A stretch of DNA of 64,000 nucleotides from CAYRAV01 sp964422365. GTDB lineage: Bacteria; Bacillota; Clostridia; Lachnospirales; Lachnospiraceae. Position 1 is the first letter of the stretch. The number at the start of each line of letters is the position of its first letter. Both the position numbers and the translations under genes were made by a program. Positions 1-7,676 of the stretch are shown piece after piece. The DNA lies in contig CAYRAV010000001.1 of assembly GCA_964422365.1 (NCBI GenBank), positions 124,001-188,000 on the forward strand, given 5' to 3'. The notes beneath the pieces were generated by a model that saw nothing but the letters and a program-made list of their open reading frames with translations, did not search any database and was not told where the DNA came from.

Positions 1-262
1 GTCTTCCCAATCCTGGTGAACTGACTTCTAATATATATGAGTCCTTGATAAAATCTTCTTTATCTAACAATTCACTTAATGCCCTGCTGATTAATTCACA
101 ATCATCTATGGTAATTCCGCCCTCTTTGTCAATATAAGCTCTTAAATACCATGTACCTGCTTCCTTTACATACTCCACGTCTACCAATTCAAAATTATTT
201 TCCTTCATCAAAGGCTCTAATAATCTTTCTGTTTGCTGTTCATATTCTTCTCTTACAGTCAT
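1..262 (-). CDS. rimP: Ribosome maturation factor RimP, N-terminal part (cut by window edge)
   Basis: The first 87 codons are visible; the stop lies outside the window. The protein opens MTVREEYEQQTERLLEP and continues through FELVDVEYVKEAGTWYLRAY and DKEGGITIDDCELISRALS, which is the RimP N-terminal domain pattern. RimP assists late maturation of the 30S ribosomal subunit in the cytoplasm and normally heads a rimP-nusA-infB operon, which would continue off the left edge. The ATG is preceded by an AAAGGGG ribosome site at good spacing. The upstream side is a long non-coding stretch, so this is probably the operon's first gene. Confidence 0.9.
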   Translation of the reverse strand, partial: MTVREEYEQQTERLLEPLMKENNFELVDVEYVKEAGTWYLRAYIDKEGGITIDDCELISRALSELLDKEDFIKDSYILEVSSPGLGR

Positions 263-289
263 TTATAAACCCCTTTCCTTATTATCACT

Positions 290-517
290 AGGAGCATGTT
301 TGAAAATTCACTGCCACAATCTGCACATCCCGCTTTGTGTATCCTTCCAGGCGTACCGCCCAATCCATATCCATTCAGGCTGGCGGACTCTGTCCGATAA
401 GGTACGGATATTTACTCCAAATTCCTTCAATGCAGCCTGCTCCACGTCATGAATTTAGAACAAATCCCCCACAAATTGTGGCACACATCTCAGAACAGAC
501 ATTCCTCAAACACACTG
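290..517. repeat. Interspersed repeat, family B, near full length
   Basis: This copy starts with a variant of the B end (AGGAGCATGTTTGAAAATT) and finishes with TCAAACACACT, a decayed form of the inverted end. Inside are the paired segments GCCACAAT (313-320) and ATTGTGGC (475-482), and an inner stem around a GCAGCCTGC-type tip. It lies just upstream of rimP. Confidence 0.8.
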
Positions 518-1148
518 TAGTGTACCATTTGTATATTATGACTTTTTATAAACATTGCACAAATATAAAGAGTGGACTTTCGCCCACTCCTTTCATAATA
601 AAATACACTAATTATTACTAGTGTATCACTTTTTACCAATCATTGCAAGTAATTCATTATACTTTTTTTGTATAAAATACTTTTTCGTTATATTACACAA
701 AATACCCAAAGTCTTGTATTTCCTATTTTATCTTTCTTTTCCAAAACATAATACTCTCTCATAGACAAAATTGTTACCTGTCCCTTCTGAACACTTTTAT
801 GTCATCTAGTGTTAAGCAAAATCATTTTCCACTTCTACTAAAGTAAGCAGTCATGCTACTTTGCACCATCATTCCTGCATGGCGAACTGTCACATTAAAG
901 TAATAGATAAAAGACAAAATGCACAAACAATTTTAAAAACAAAAATAATCTAACCTAAAAATATCAATTTATAAAAAATTTTCCGGTTCAAAAAACTCTG
1001 TTCTTAAAATTTTGTGCAAAATCATGCTTACAGATTTCCTATGTATTTCAACCAATCTAAATCAGTCTTTTACTTTTTTCAAAACGAAAAGCATTTGGCT
1101 TTCATTTTGCCTTTTTCATTGTACCTCATCAGCATAACTCATTTGACA
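518..1148. other. Non-coding AT-rich spacer between rimP and tRNA-Glu
   Basis: I see no convincing gene here. The stretch is AT-rich, holds a decayed family A repeat end (857-893) and a hairpin at 1080-1109 followed by Ts on the plus strand. Short open frames present lack ribosome sites and any recognisable motif. Confidence 0.6.
857..893. repeat. Fragment of family A repeat
   Basis: The segment ending CATTCCTGCATGGCGAACTG matches the right end of family A (consensus GCATGGCTGAACTGTTACC), and its preceding bases match the small copy at 54555-54660. The left end is missing. Confidence 0.6.
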
Positions 1149-1220
1149 CAGTCTGTAGGGGAATCGAACCCCTGTTTTCGCCGTGAGAGGGCGACGTCTT
1201 AGCCGCTTGACCAACAGACC
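1149..1220 (-). tRNA. tRNA-Glu (anticodon CTC)
   Basis: Read on the minus strand, the 72 bases fold as a cloverleaf: acceptor GGTCTGT pairs with ACAGACT, the D arm contains GGTCAAGCGGCTAAGAC, and the anticodon stem TCGCC/GGCGA encloses loop CTCTCAC with anticodon CTC, reading GAG. The T arm is CAGGGGTTCGATTCCCCT and the discriminator base is G. CCA is not encoded. It stands alone with its own promoter. Confidence 0.93.
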
Positions 1221-1252
1221 ATTTTTTATAGTTTATTCCTACAACGTTATCT

Positions 1253-1281
1253 ATTGTACACCATTTTTTTATTTTTTGCAA
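1253..1281 (-). promoter_or_regulatory. Sigma-A-type promoter for tRNA-Glu
   Basis: On the minus strand a TTGCAA -35 box (1276-1281) and a TACAAT -10 box (1253-1258) are separated by exactly 17 bases. They lie about 33 bases upstream of the mature tRNA 5' end. Confidence 0.75.
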
Positions 1282-1392
1282 GCACTTTTTTATATTTTTT
1301 ATTTTTTCATTAGAAATACTGCGGTTTTTTCACATTTTTTTCAAATTTTGCACATAGTTATGTCACATTTTGCTTATATACTATACTCATAA

Positions 1393-1490
1393 ATGAACCA
1401 CAGATAAATGATGCTTCATAATACCGCCGCAAGTATGTGTGCATCAGCGGTTCATCAAAGTCAATATATTGACTTTTCATTATTTTTTTC
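1393..1490 (+). ncRNA. Candidate small structured RNA with intrinsic terminator
   Basis: On the plus strand ATGAACC (1393-1399) pairs with GGTTCAT (1449-1455), and inside it TGATGC (1409-1414) pairs with GCATCA (1441-1446). Directly after comes the perfect palindrome AAAGTCAATATATTGACTTT (1457-1476) followed by TCATTATTTTTTT, a textbook intrinsic terminator. A TATACT-like -10 lies just upstream, although I see no clear -35 box. No coding frame is involved. An alternative pairing ACCGC/GCGGT competes with the main fold. The family is unknown to me, and the strand call rests on the T tract. Confidence 0.45.
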
Positions 1491-1510
1491 TCATTTTACT
1501 CCATCCTTTT

Positions 1511-1545
1511 AAAAAGCAGGGCGTTCGATGCCTTGCTTTTTTAAT
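1511..1545. terminator. Bidirectional intrinsic terminator
   Basis: AAAAAGCAGGGC and GCCTTGCTTTTT form a stem around a TTCGAT loop, with A and T tracts on either side. It can end the small minus-strand gene at 1579-1887 and any plus-strand transcript from the left. Confidence 0.7.
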
Positions 1546-1578
1546 TATTTTCATACTCAGCTTAAACGCTCTTCTTTT

Positions 1579-1887
1579 TTAACCATTTTCATACCCCATC
1601 TTAAGAAGCTCTTGTATTTCTTTTCTTTCCGTTCCTCTGATATTATATAATTCAATTAATCTTTTTAAATTTTCTTCCTGATATGTTACAGGATGATATC
1701 GTTTTAACCTTTCCTTTACCATATCTCCTGCCTCTTTTAATGTCACACATTCCATATCAAAGACCAGTTTCATCTTATCTGCCATATATCCAACTGCATA
1801 AGCATATTCTAAATCCGATTGTAGTATTCCTGTAAAATTCTCAAAGTTCATTTTTATTTCTACTGCCTGTTTTACAAGTTGTACCAT
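1579..1887 (-). CDS. Small hypothetical protein, 102 aa
   Basis: I do not recognise this protein. It is a soluble, largely helical sequence with no signal peptide or membrane segment; its middle reads MADKMKLVFDMECVTLKEAG and the C-terminal half is charged (ERKEIQELLKMGYENG). Two things support it as a real gene: an AAGGAA ribosome site eight bases before the ATG, and a terminator directly downstream. It is monocistronic and diverges from the carboxypeptidase gene to its right. Confidence 0.6.
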   Translation of the reverse strand: MVQLVKQAVEIKMNFENFTGILQSDLEYAYAVGYMADKMKLVFDMECVTLKEAGDMVKERLKRYHPVTYQEENLKRLIELYNIRGTERKEIQELLKMGYENG

Positions 1888-2036
1888 TTTAATGTTCCTT
1901 TCTTTTCCATCCCTGCATTATTTGAAAAACTGCCTCTATTTATTTTACAACACTTCTATAAAAAAGTAAATTTTTTACGCATAATTTTCCCCCTCTCTCA
2001 CTACATTATAATAATATAATATAAAGGTGAAGCTGT

Positions 2037-3332
2037 ATGAAACACAATAAAAAAATATATGTATCATCCCTTTTATGTGCTGTTTTACTTTTTTCTAACT
2101 GCTCTTTTGCAAAGTCAAATCTGTCTTCTGATTGCTTTTCTACTAAATATGCACTAGAAGCCTCAGTCACTCGCGAAACTTCTAATCAAAATACTTCTGA
2201 TTCAACAAACACAACAACAAATCTCTCTGAAACAGATTCTCTTAACCTTACCTGTAGTTCTGCCGTTTTAATTGAAGGTTCTTCCGGCAAAGTCATTTAT
2301 GAGAAAAACAAAGATGAACAACTGATGCCTGCCAGCATTACAAAAATTATGACTCTTTTGCTGATTTTTGATACCATTGAGGAAGGCAGACTAAATTTAA
2401 CAGACACTGTTACCGTAAGCGAACATGCTTCCAGCATGGGAGGCAGTCAGGTTTATCTTGAACCTTATGAAACCCAAACTGTTGATACTATGATTAAATG
2501 TATCAGCATAGCCAGTGCAAATGATGCCAGTGTAAGCATGGCAGAACATATTGCTGGTTCAGAAGAAGCCTTTGTAAAGTTGATGAATGAAAAAGCCTCA
2601 GAACTTGGTATGAAAAATACACATTTTCTTAATTGCTGCGGACTTGATGATGACATTACAGAAGGTCACTATTCCAGTGCTTATGATATTGCACTTATGT
2701 CAAGAGAACTGATTACAAAACACCCTGAAATCAGTAATTATTCTACCATCTGGATGGATAGTTTTACTCATGTAACCAAAAAAGGTGAAAGCGAATTCGG
2801 TCTCACTAATACAAATAAACTGGTTAGAACATATGATGGCATCACAGGTTTAAAGACAGGTTCCACAAGCAAGGCAAAATTTTGTCTTTCCGCAACTGCA
2901 AAACGAAATGGCATGGACCTGATTGCTGTGGTAATGGCCGCCCCTGAACCTAAAACACGTTTCTCCGAAGCTGCTAAGCTTTTAGATTATGGATTTGCAA
3001 ATTGTGTACTTTATGAAGATCACAATGCTGACTTTACAACCAAAGAACTTCCTGTACATGGAAATATAAATGGTATTGTTTCTGTACAAATCAACGATTA
3101 TTTTACTTATCCCTGTGTAAACGAAGAAACTCCTGAAGCAATTACCAAAACTACCATTTTTAATGAAAAAATTACAGCTCCTATTAATCAGGGTGATATC
3201 CTTGGCAAAGTTATTTATTATTATGATGGCAAAGAAATTGGTTCTGTTCCCATTGTTGCCTCTTCTACCATTCCAAAATCCACTTATGGAGATTATTTCA
3301 AGCATTTATGGTCTATACTATTCTGCACCTGA
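2037..3332 (+). CDS. D-alanyl-D-alanine carboxypeptidase (penicillin-binding protein, DacF-like)
   Basis: This enzyme trims the terminal D-alanine from peptidoglycan stem peptides outside the membrane. Residues 1-25 form a signal peptide (MKHNKKIYVSSLLCAVLLFS). The three active-site motifs of the peptidase S11 family are present in order: SITK at 100-103, SAN at 160-162 and KTG at 273-275. A C-terminal PBP5-type domain follows. At 431 residues it has the usual length. A serine/threonine-rich linker (about 40-70) separates signal peptide and catalytic domain. AAAGGTG precedes the ATG. In a spore former it could be the forespore or a vegetative carboxypeptidase; I cannot decide between dacF and dacA/B types. 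Confidence 0.9.
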   Translation: MKHNKKIYVSSLLCAVLLFSNCSFAKSNLSSDCFSTKYALEASVTRETSNQNTSDSTNTTTNLSETDSLNLTCSSAVLIEGSSGKVIYEKNKDEQLMPASITKIMTLLLIFDTIEEGRLNLTDTVTVSEHASSMGGSQVYLEPYETQTVDTMIKCISIASANDASVSMAEHIAGSEEAFVKLMNEKASELGMKNTHFLNCCGLDDDITEGHYSSAYDIALMSRELITKHPEISNYSTIWMDSFTHVTKKGESEFGLTNTNKLVRTYDGITGLKTGSTSKAKFCLSATAKRNGMDLIAVVMAAPEPKTRFSEAAKLLDYGFANCVLYEDHNADFTTKELPVHGNINGIVSVQINDYFTYPCVNEETPEAITKTTIFNEKITAPINQGDILGKVIYYYDGKEIGSVPIVASSTIPKSTYGDYFKHLWSILFCT

Positions 3333-3376
3333 CTATAAATTACAAAAATATATTTATATCCAAATTATTCCTACCT

Positions 3377-3645
3377 GGTAACAGTTCAGCCATACCATTC
3401 ATACCTTATTTTCAGTGCAAAGCACATCTACTACAGTATGCCCGAATGGGTATTATTTCCCAGAATGTACATTATTACCAAAAAATCTACAATCCGGCTG
3501 GAAATACAATCGAAAGCAAACTTTCCATTGTCAAGAATTATTCATGCCGGGCATCTGCCTTATAGAAACAATTGTACAATATGCCTTTAGTGAGCAAGCC
3601 CATGTGCATATTGTACAATTGTTTCTGCATGGCTGGACTGTTACC
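3377..3645. repeat. Interspersed repeat, family A, full length (269 bp)
   Basis: The ends are GGTAACAGTTCAGCCAT and its near-perfect inverted partner CATGGCTGGACTGTTACC. The right third is a perfect 21-bp stem (3564-3584 with 3606-3626) whose 21-base loop carries the conserved GAGCAAGC tip. The left part can encode about 54 residues (IPYFQCKAHLLQYARMG onward, stop near 3563) shared with the copy at 11041. No clear target-site duplication is visible. Confidence 0.85.
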
Positions 3646-3799
3646 ATATCTAATGCCGCCACTGAAAGAATTGTTGACTTATTTCCAAAAACGTTATAGA
3701 ATGAAACGGTGTATTGTTTTGCTTTTATGATGAAAATACATGACAAATTTATTATATAAGCATTGCTTATAAGTTTATGAGATAAAGGAGAGTTATACT

Positions 3800-4828
3800 A
3801 TGAGTTTACATTACGTAAAAGAAGCTATGACACCAGAAGAGTTAATTGAACAATTTCCACTTTCTGCTGAGCTTGCTGAATTAAAACGTGAAAGAGATCG
3901 TGCTATTGCACGTGTATTTACTGGAGATTCCCAAAAATTTCTGGTAATTGTAGGTCCTTGTTCTGCTGATAACGAAGATTCTGTTTGTGACTACGTCAAT
4001 CGCCTGGCAAAGGTACAGGAGAAAGTTGATGATAAATTAATTATCATTCCTAGAATTTATACAAACAAACCTCGTACAACTGGCGAAGGATACAAAGGTA
4101 TGGTACATCAGCCTGATCCTGAAAAAAAACCTGATTTATTTGAAGGTCTGATTGCTATCCGTAAAATGCATATTCGTTCTATTCAGGAAACACATTTATT
4201 TGCTGCAGATGAAATGCTTTACCCAGAAAATTGGCCTTACCTTGCAGACTTATTATCTTATGTAGCAGTCGGTGCTCGTTCTGTTGAGGATCAGCAGCAT
4301 CGTTTGACAATTAGCGGCATTGATATTCCTTGTGGTATGAAAAATCCTACAAGTGGAGATATCTCTGTTATGATGAATGCCTGTGTTGCTGCACAAGGTT
4401 CCCATACATTCCTTTATAGAGGATGGGAAGTACAGACAGATGGCAACCCTTTTACACACACAATTTTAAGAGGTGCCGTAAACAAACATGGCCAGACTTT
4501 CCCTAATTACCATTTTGAGGATATTATGAATTTATATCACCATTATGAAAAGATGGACTTAAAAAATCCTGCTGTTATCATTGATGCCAATCATGCAAAC
4601 TCTGGAAAACAATATTTAGAACAACCTAGAATTGTAGAAGAGATTCTACATAGCCGCAGGCTTTCCAGTGAAATCCGCAGTTTAGTAAAAGGTGTAATGA
4701 TTGAAAGCTATATTGAAGGAGGAAACCAGAAAATTTGTGATCATGTTTATGGCAAATCTATTACTGATCCTTGCTTAGACTGGAAAAATACAGAGCATCT
4801 GATTTATAGAATGGCTGATTTAGTTTAA
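3800..4828 (+). CDS. 3-deoxy-7-phosphoheptulonate (DAHP) synthase, class I
   Basis: The enzyme joins phosphoenolpyruvate and erythrose 4-phosphate in the first step of the shikimate pathway to aromatic amino acids. The E. coli AroF/G/H type is recognised by VIVGPCSADN near residue 50, RIYTNKPRTTGEGYKG near 85, VGARSVEDQQHR near 157, PCGMKNPTSGD near 175, and IDANHANSGKQ near 263. The length of 342 is normal. There is no chorismate mutase fusion. AAAGGAG precedes the ATG, and a strong terminator follows. No leader attenuator or T-box was seen. It is a single-gene unit facing spoIIM. Confidence 0.93.
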   Translation: MSLHYVKEAMTPEELIEQFPLSAELAELKRERDRAIARVFTGDSQKFLVIVGPCSADNEDSVCDYVNRLAKVQEKVDDKLIIIPRIYTNKPRTTGEGYKGMVHQPDPEKKPDLFEGLIAIRKMHIRSIQETHLFAADEMLYPENWPYLADLLSYVAVGARSVEDQQHRLTISGIDIPCGMKNPTSGDISVMMNACVAAQGSHTFLYRGWEVQTDGNPFTHTILRGAVNKHGQTFPNYHFEDIMNLYHHYEKMDLKNPAVIIDANHANSGKQYLEQPRIVEEILHSRRLSSEIRSLVKGVMIESYIEGGNQKICDHVYGKSITDPCLDWKNTEHLIYRMADLV

Positions 4829-4846
4829 TTAAGAACAGCCGTCCCG

Positions 4847-4888
4847 CAAAATGAAACCCCTGCAGCAAGCTGCAGGGGTTTCATTTTG
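4847..4888. terminator. Strong bidirectional terminator between aroF-type gene and spoIIM
   Basis: A 19-bp perfect stem (arms CAAAATGAAACCCCTGCAG and its complement) encloses a four-base loop. It lies between two convergent genes, 18 bases after one stop and 10 before the other. Confidence 0.85.
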
Positions 4889-4898
4889 TGAAAAATTG

Positions 4899-5495
4899 CT
4901 ATTTCAAAAGCACAACCGCATTCTGTATTATTATCAGGTTTACTTTAGCCTGTAGCAAACATCCCAATATAAGACAGAGGATAAACATTGCTACATATTT
5001 TATATACTGCCTCCACTCCCAAAAATTTCTATATTCTTTCGCTTCTCTATGTAATTGAAATAAAAACAGCAAAAATATGATTGTAATAGGAAAAAATATA
5101 ATCATTTGTGGGAAAAATGCTGCCAACGCAAATATAATTCCTTTCCATCCAAACTCCATATGCAGTGATGCGAAAAAAAATCCAACAGATATCCCCTTAT
5201 AAACCGTCATACCCGCTATGTAAGGCAATGCAAATACTGTCACAGCAAATAGTAATAATAAGCCATAACATTTTCCCTTTTCCAGAAACAGATAAACAAA
5301 ATAATACTGCCATTGTACCTGATCTAACTGGGATATCATTTCTTCCTGTATGCCAAACCATATATTATGATGTATATTGGATGAAGTGAATGCAAGAACA
5401 GCTCCAATCCCTACACCGAAGCAAAACAAAACACTTATGACCACTATTTGTTTTACCTGCTTTTTATACCTAACACTATCATTTAATATTTTCAA
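4899..5495 (-). CDS. spoIIM: Stage II sporulation protein M
   Basis: SpoIIM is a mother-cell membrane protein of the SpoIIDMP complex that remodels septal peptidoglycan and drives engulfment of the forespore. The 198-residue sequence is almost all membrane segments (about five: near 17-36, 73-96, 100-118, 125-150, 165-195) with the conserved family core PYIAGMTVYKGISVGFFFA. A short basic N-terminus is cytoplasmic. Its neighbour upstream is the nudix gene, an arrangement common in Clostridia. The 230-base gap between them holds nothing I can name. Confidence 0.88.
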   Translation of the reverse strand: MKILNDSVRYKKQVKQIVVISVLFCFGVGIGAVLAFTSSNIHHNIWFGIQEEMISQLDQVQWQYYFVYLFLEKGKCYGLLLLFAVTVFALPYIAGMTVYKGISVGFFFASLHMEFGWKGIIFALAAFFPQMIIFFPITIIFLLFLFQLHREAKEYRNFWEWRQYIKYVAMFILCLILGCLLQAKVNLIIIQNAVVLLK

Positions 5496-5726
5496 ATAGC
5501 AGCCATCTCCTATCTAAACCTCAAGGTAACATACTTCATTTTTAATTCATTCTGATCATAAAACAGCACTAAATCCGCTATTCTTTTCATGGATATATCT
5601 ACACACAGATACATTGAAGCACCTCTCTCCGATGTTGTCCTTGATTATTATATGACCGGTTTGGATAAAATATAACTGCTGTGTTCCTTTCAAATATAGT
5701 AACTACTCCGTACTATGATGCAAAGT

Positions 5727-6296
5727 CTATACTTGTAATTCATTTATCATATCAGCCTTTTTCTCACTCTCACTCTTTACCTTGTATGCCATAATTGCTG
5801 CTACAGTTTTTGAATCTCCAATTTCTCCTTTTAATATCTTTTCCACTAATTCATCCACTGTATATGTGACCACATTAATAAATTCATCTTCATCAAGATG
5901 TTGTTTTGCAAGTACTAGATTTTTTGCAACATAGATTTCAATTTTTTCACTGCTATATGCAACCGCAGAATAGGAATTAATTAAAAACTCTACCTGATTA
6001 CTTTTATATCCTGTCTCCTCCTCTAATTCTCTGATAGCACATTCTTTCATTGTTTCACCCGGATTCAAGCCCCCTGCTGGGATTTCTAATGTTTCCCTGC
6101 CTATAGCATTCCGGTACTGGCGTACCATACAAATTTTCCCATCACTCATAACAGGAACAACTGCTGCTGCTCCTTTGTGCTCTAAACAGTCCCACACAAC
6201 CTCTTTTCCATTTGGCAGCTGCATTGTATCTGCATAAAAATCCAGTATCACTCCTTTATATTTTAATTCCCTTTTTAATCGTTTATAATTTTCCAT
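5727..6296 (-). CDS. nudF: ADP-ribose pyrophosphatase, Nudix family
   Basis: The enzyme hydrolyses ADP-ribose to AMP and ribose 5-phosphate. A complete Nudix box GX5EX7REUXEEXGU lies at residues 75-97, containing GLNPGETMK and RELEEETGY. The upstream EIPAGG and downstream NSYSAVAYSSEKIEIY are typical of the ADP-ribose subgroup. I place the start at the ATG at 6296, which has AAGGTG six bases upstream; the GTG three codons earlier overlaps that ribosome site. A family C repeat lies directly upstream. Confidence 0.88.
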   Translation of the reverse strand: MENYKRLKRELKYKGVILDFYADTMQLPNGKEVVWDCLEHKGAAAVVPVMSDGKICMVRQYRNAIGRETLEIPAGGLNPGETMKECAIRELEEETGYKSNQVEFLINSYSAVAYSSEKIEIYVAKNLVLAKQHLDEDEFINVVTYTVDELVEKILKGEIGDSKTVAAIMAYKVKSESEKKADMINELQV

Positions 6297-6332
6297 CTTT
6301 TTCACCTTATTTTCTATATGATATAATAATAG

Positions 6333-6609
6333 TGTTACAGTTCAGCCATGCAGAAATGATTATGCAATCTTCACGCTCAAAGATAACACATATATTGTTA
6401 TTTATTTGTAATATGCCCAAAATATATAACTGTTCAGAAGGTGCAAAGTCATATGTACAAATAGTACATGGGAACCGCTCATAAAGTACCATTTTCACAT
6501 ATGACTTCATAGCTTGGTAACAGCATCGTGAACAAAATAACCAGCCATAATATTTTAGTGAATATGGATATTCTGGCATTTTGTGAATGACACCTCCTGA
6601 ATAGTTACC
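6333..6609. repeat. Interspersed repeat, family C, long copy
   Basis: The left end reads TGTTACAGTTCAGCCATGC, an A-type end, and the right end TGAATAGTTACC matches the outer end of the copy at 11961. It holds a long paired stem (6448-6467 with 6486-6505) around the conserved tip ATGGGAACCGCTCATAAAG. On the minus strand it has an AGGAGG site and an open frame beginning MPEYPYSLKYYGWLFCSRCC, with two CxxC-like pairs. Confidence 0.75.
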
Positions 6610-6683
6610 AAAATATTCAGAAAAGATTCAACAGAAACAATTACTCTGCTGAATCTCTACTATTTATAAAGAATTATAACTAT

Positions 6684-7481
6684 TTACTTTTTAAATGATA
6701 TTGACTTTTCATAACATCTGTCGGCTGCTTTTATAATTGCACTTCTAAAACCGCTTTCCTCCAGTTCAGCTACTGCTGCTATGGTAGTTCCAGCTGGAGA
6801 ACAAACTTGGTCTTTTAGTTCTCCTGGATGTTTTCCTGTTTCCAGCACCATTTTAGCAGAACCTAACACAGTTTGTGCTGCAAAAACATATGCCTTATCT
6901 CTTGGAATTCCATATTTCACTGCACTGTCAGCCAATGCTTCAATAAACATATAAACATATGCCGGAGAGCTTCCACTTGCACATACAACTGCATCCATTA
7001 GATTTTCAGATACAATTTCAAATTTTCCAAATGAACCAAAGAAATCAGAAATTACCTTTTTCTCATTTTCTTCAAAAACATCCTCTGAAAAACAAACTCC
7101 AGACATTCCTTCCTTTACCAAAGCAGGTGTATTTGGCATAGCACGCACTATTTTTATATTGCCCAATTTTTCTTTATAATGTGAAATTGCAATTCCTGGT
7201 GCAATTGCAATTATTACTTTATCTTTTGTAAGAATTGCACGAATTTCATCTAAAACAGGATCTAAATACTGTGGCTTTACGGCCAAAACAATATACTCAC
7301 ATGATTCTATAAGTTCTTTATTTCCTTCTACAAATGAGATTCCTGTTTCTGCTTTCACTTGTTCTAATCTTTTTTTATCAATATCTGTATAAGTCAACTG
7401 TTCTTTGTCAAATACATTAGATGCACCTTTCAACATGGCAAATCCCATATTTCCAGCACCAATAAAACCTAATAAAGCCAT
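6684..7481 (-). CDS. proC: Pyrroline-5-carboxylate reductase
   Basis: ProC reduces pyrroline-5-carboxylate to proline with NAD(P)H, the last step of proline synthesis. The N-terminal Rossmann motif GFIGAGNMGFAML is at residues 5-17, with VLAVKPQYL near 66 and the family signature PAYVYMFIEALADSAVKYG near 170, then SPAGTTIAAVAELEESGFR near 230. The length of 265 is normal. AGGAGATAGGAAA precedes the ATG. It is separate from the proB/proA block at 39-42 kb, so proline genes are split between two loci. Confidence 0.93.
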   Translation of the reverse strand: MALLGFIGAGNMGFAMLKGASNVFDKEQLTYTDIDKKRLEQVKAETGISFVEGNKELIESCEYIVLAVKPQYLDPVLDEIRAILTKDKVIIAIAPGIAISHYKEKLGNIKIVRAMPNTPALVKEGMSGVCFSEDVFEENEKKVISDFFGSFGKFEIVSENLMDAVVCASGSSPAYVYMFIEALADSAVKYGIPRDKAYVFAAQTVLGSAKMVLETGKHPGELKDQVCSPAGTTIAAVAELEESGFRSAIIKAADRCYEKSISFKK

Positions 7482-7532
7482 TTTCCTATCTCCTGTTCCT
7501 TATTATAGTAGAAAAACTATTTCTATTTTACC

Positions 7533-7609
7533 ATAACACTTCGGCCATGCCATTCATACCTTATTTTCAGTGCAAAGCTCATCTATTGCAGGTATAGCTG
7601 AACTGTTAT
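7533..7609. repeat. Short family A repeat (about 77 bp)
   Basis: The left end ATAACACTTCGGCCATGCC and right end GGTATAGCTGAACTGTTAT are degenerate A ends, and CATACCTTATTTTCAGTGC is shared with full-length copies. The hairpin module has been lost. It lies between proC and the aminotransferase gene. Confidence 0.7.
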
Positions 7610-7640
7610 ATTTTACTATCATAATTTTGTAACAAACCTC

Positions 7641-7676
7641 CCACAAATTATGATACACATTTTGTAACAAGTACTT
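7641..7676. repeat. Fragment of family B repeat
   Basis: CCACAAATTATGATACACAT followed by TTTGTAACAAG matches the inner flank of family B near its end. It abuts the stop codon of the aminotransferase gene. Confidence 0.5.

Noticed and set aside
1080..1116. Terminator of tRNA-Glu
   Set aside because: The hairpin at 1080-1109 has its T tract on the plus strand, the wrong direction for this tRNA.
3308..3565. 85-codon frame across dacF-like gene end and family A repeat
   Set aside because: It begins inside the carboxypeptidase gene in another frame and continues into the repeat; no own start signal.
6307..6579. 90-codon frame in the family C repeat as a certain gene
   Set aside because: It has a ribosome site but the related copy is broken; kept only as a finding.
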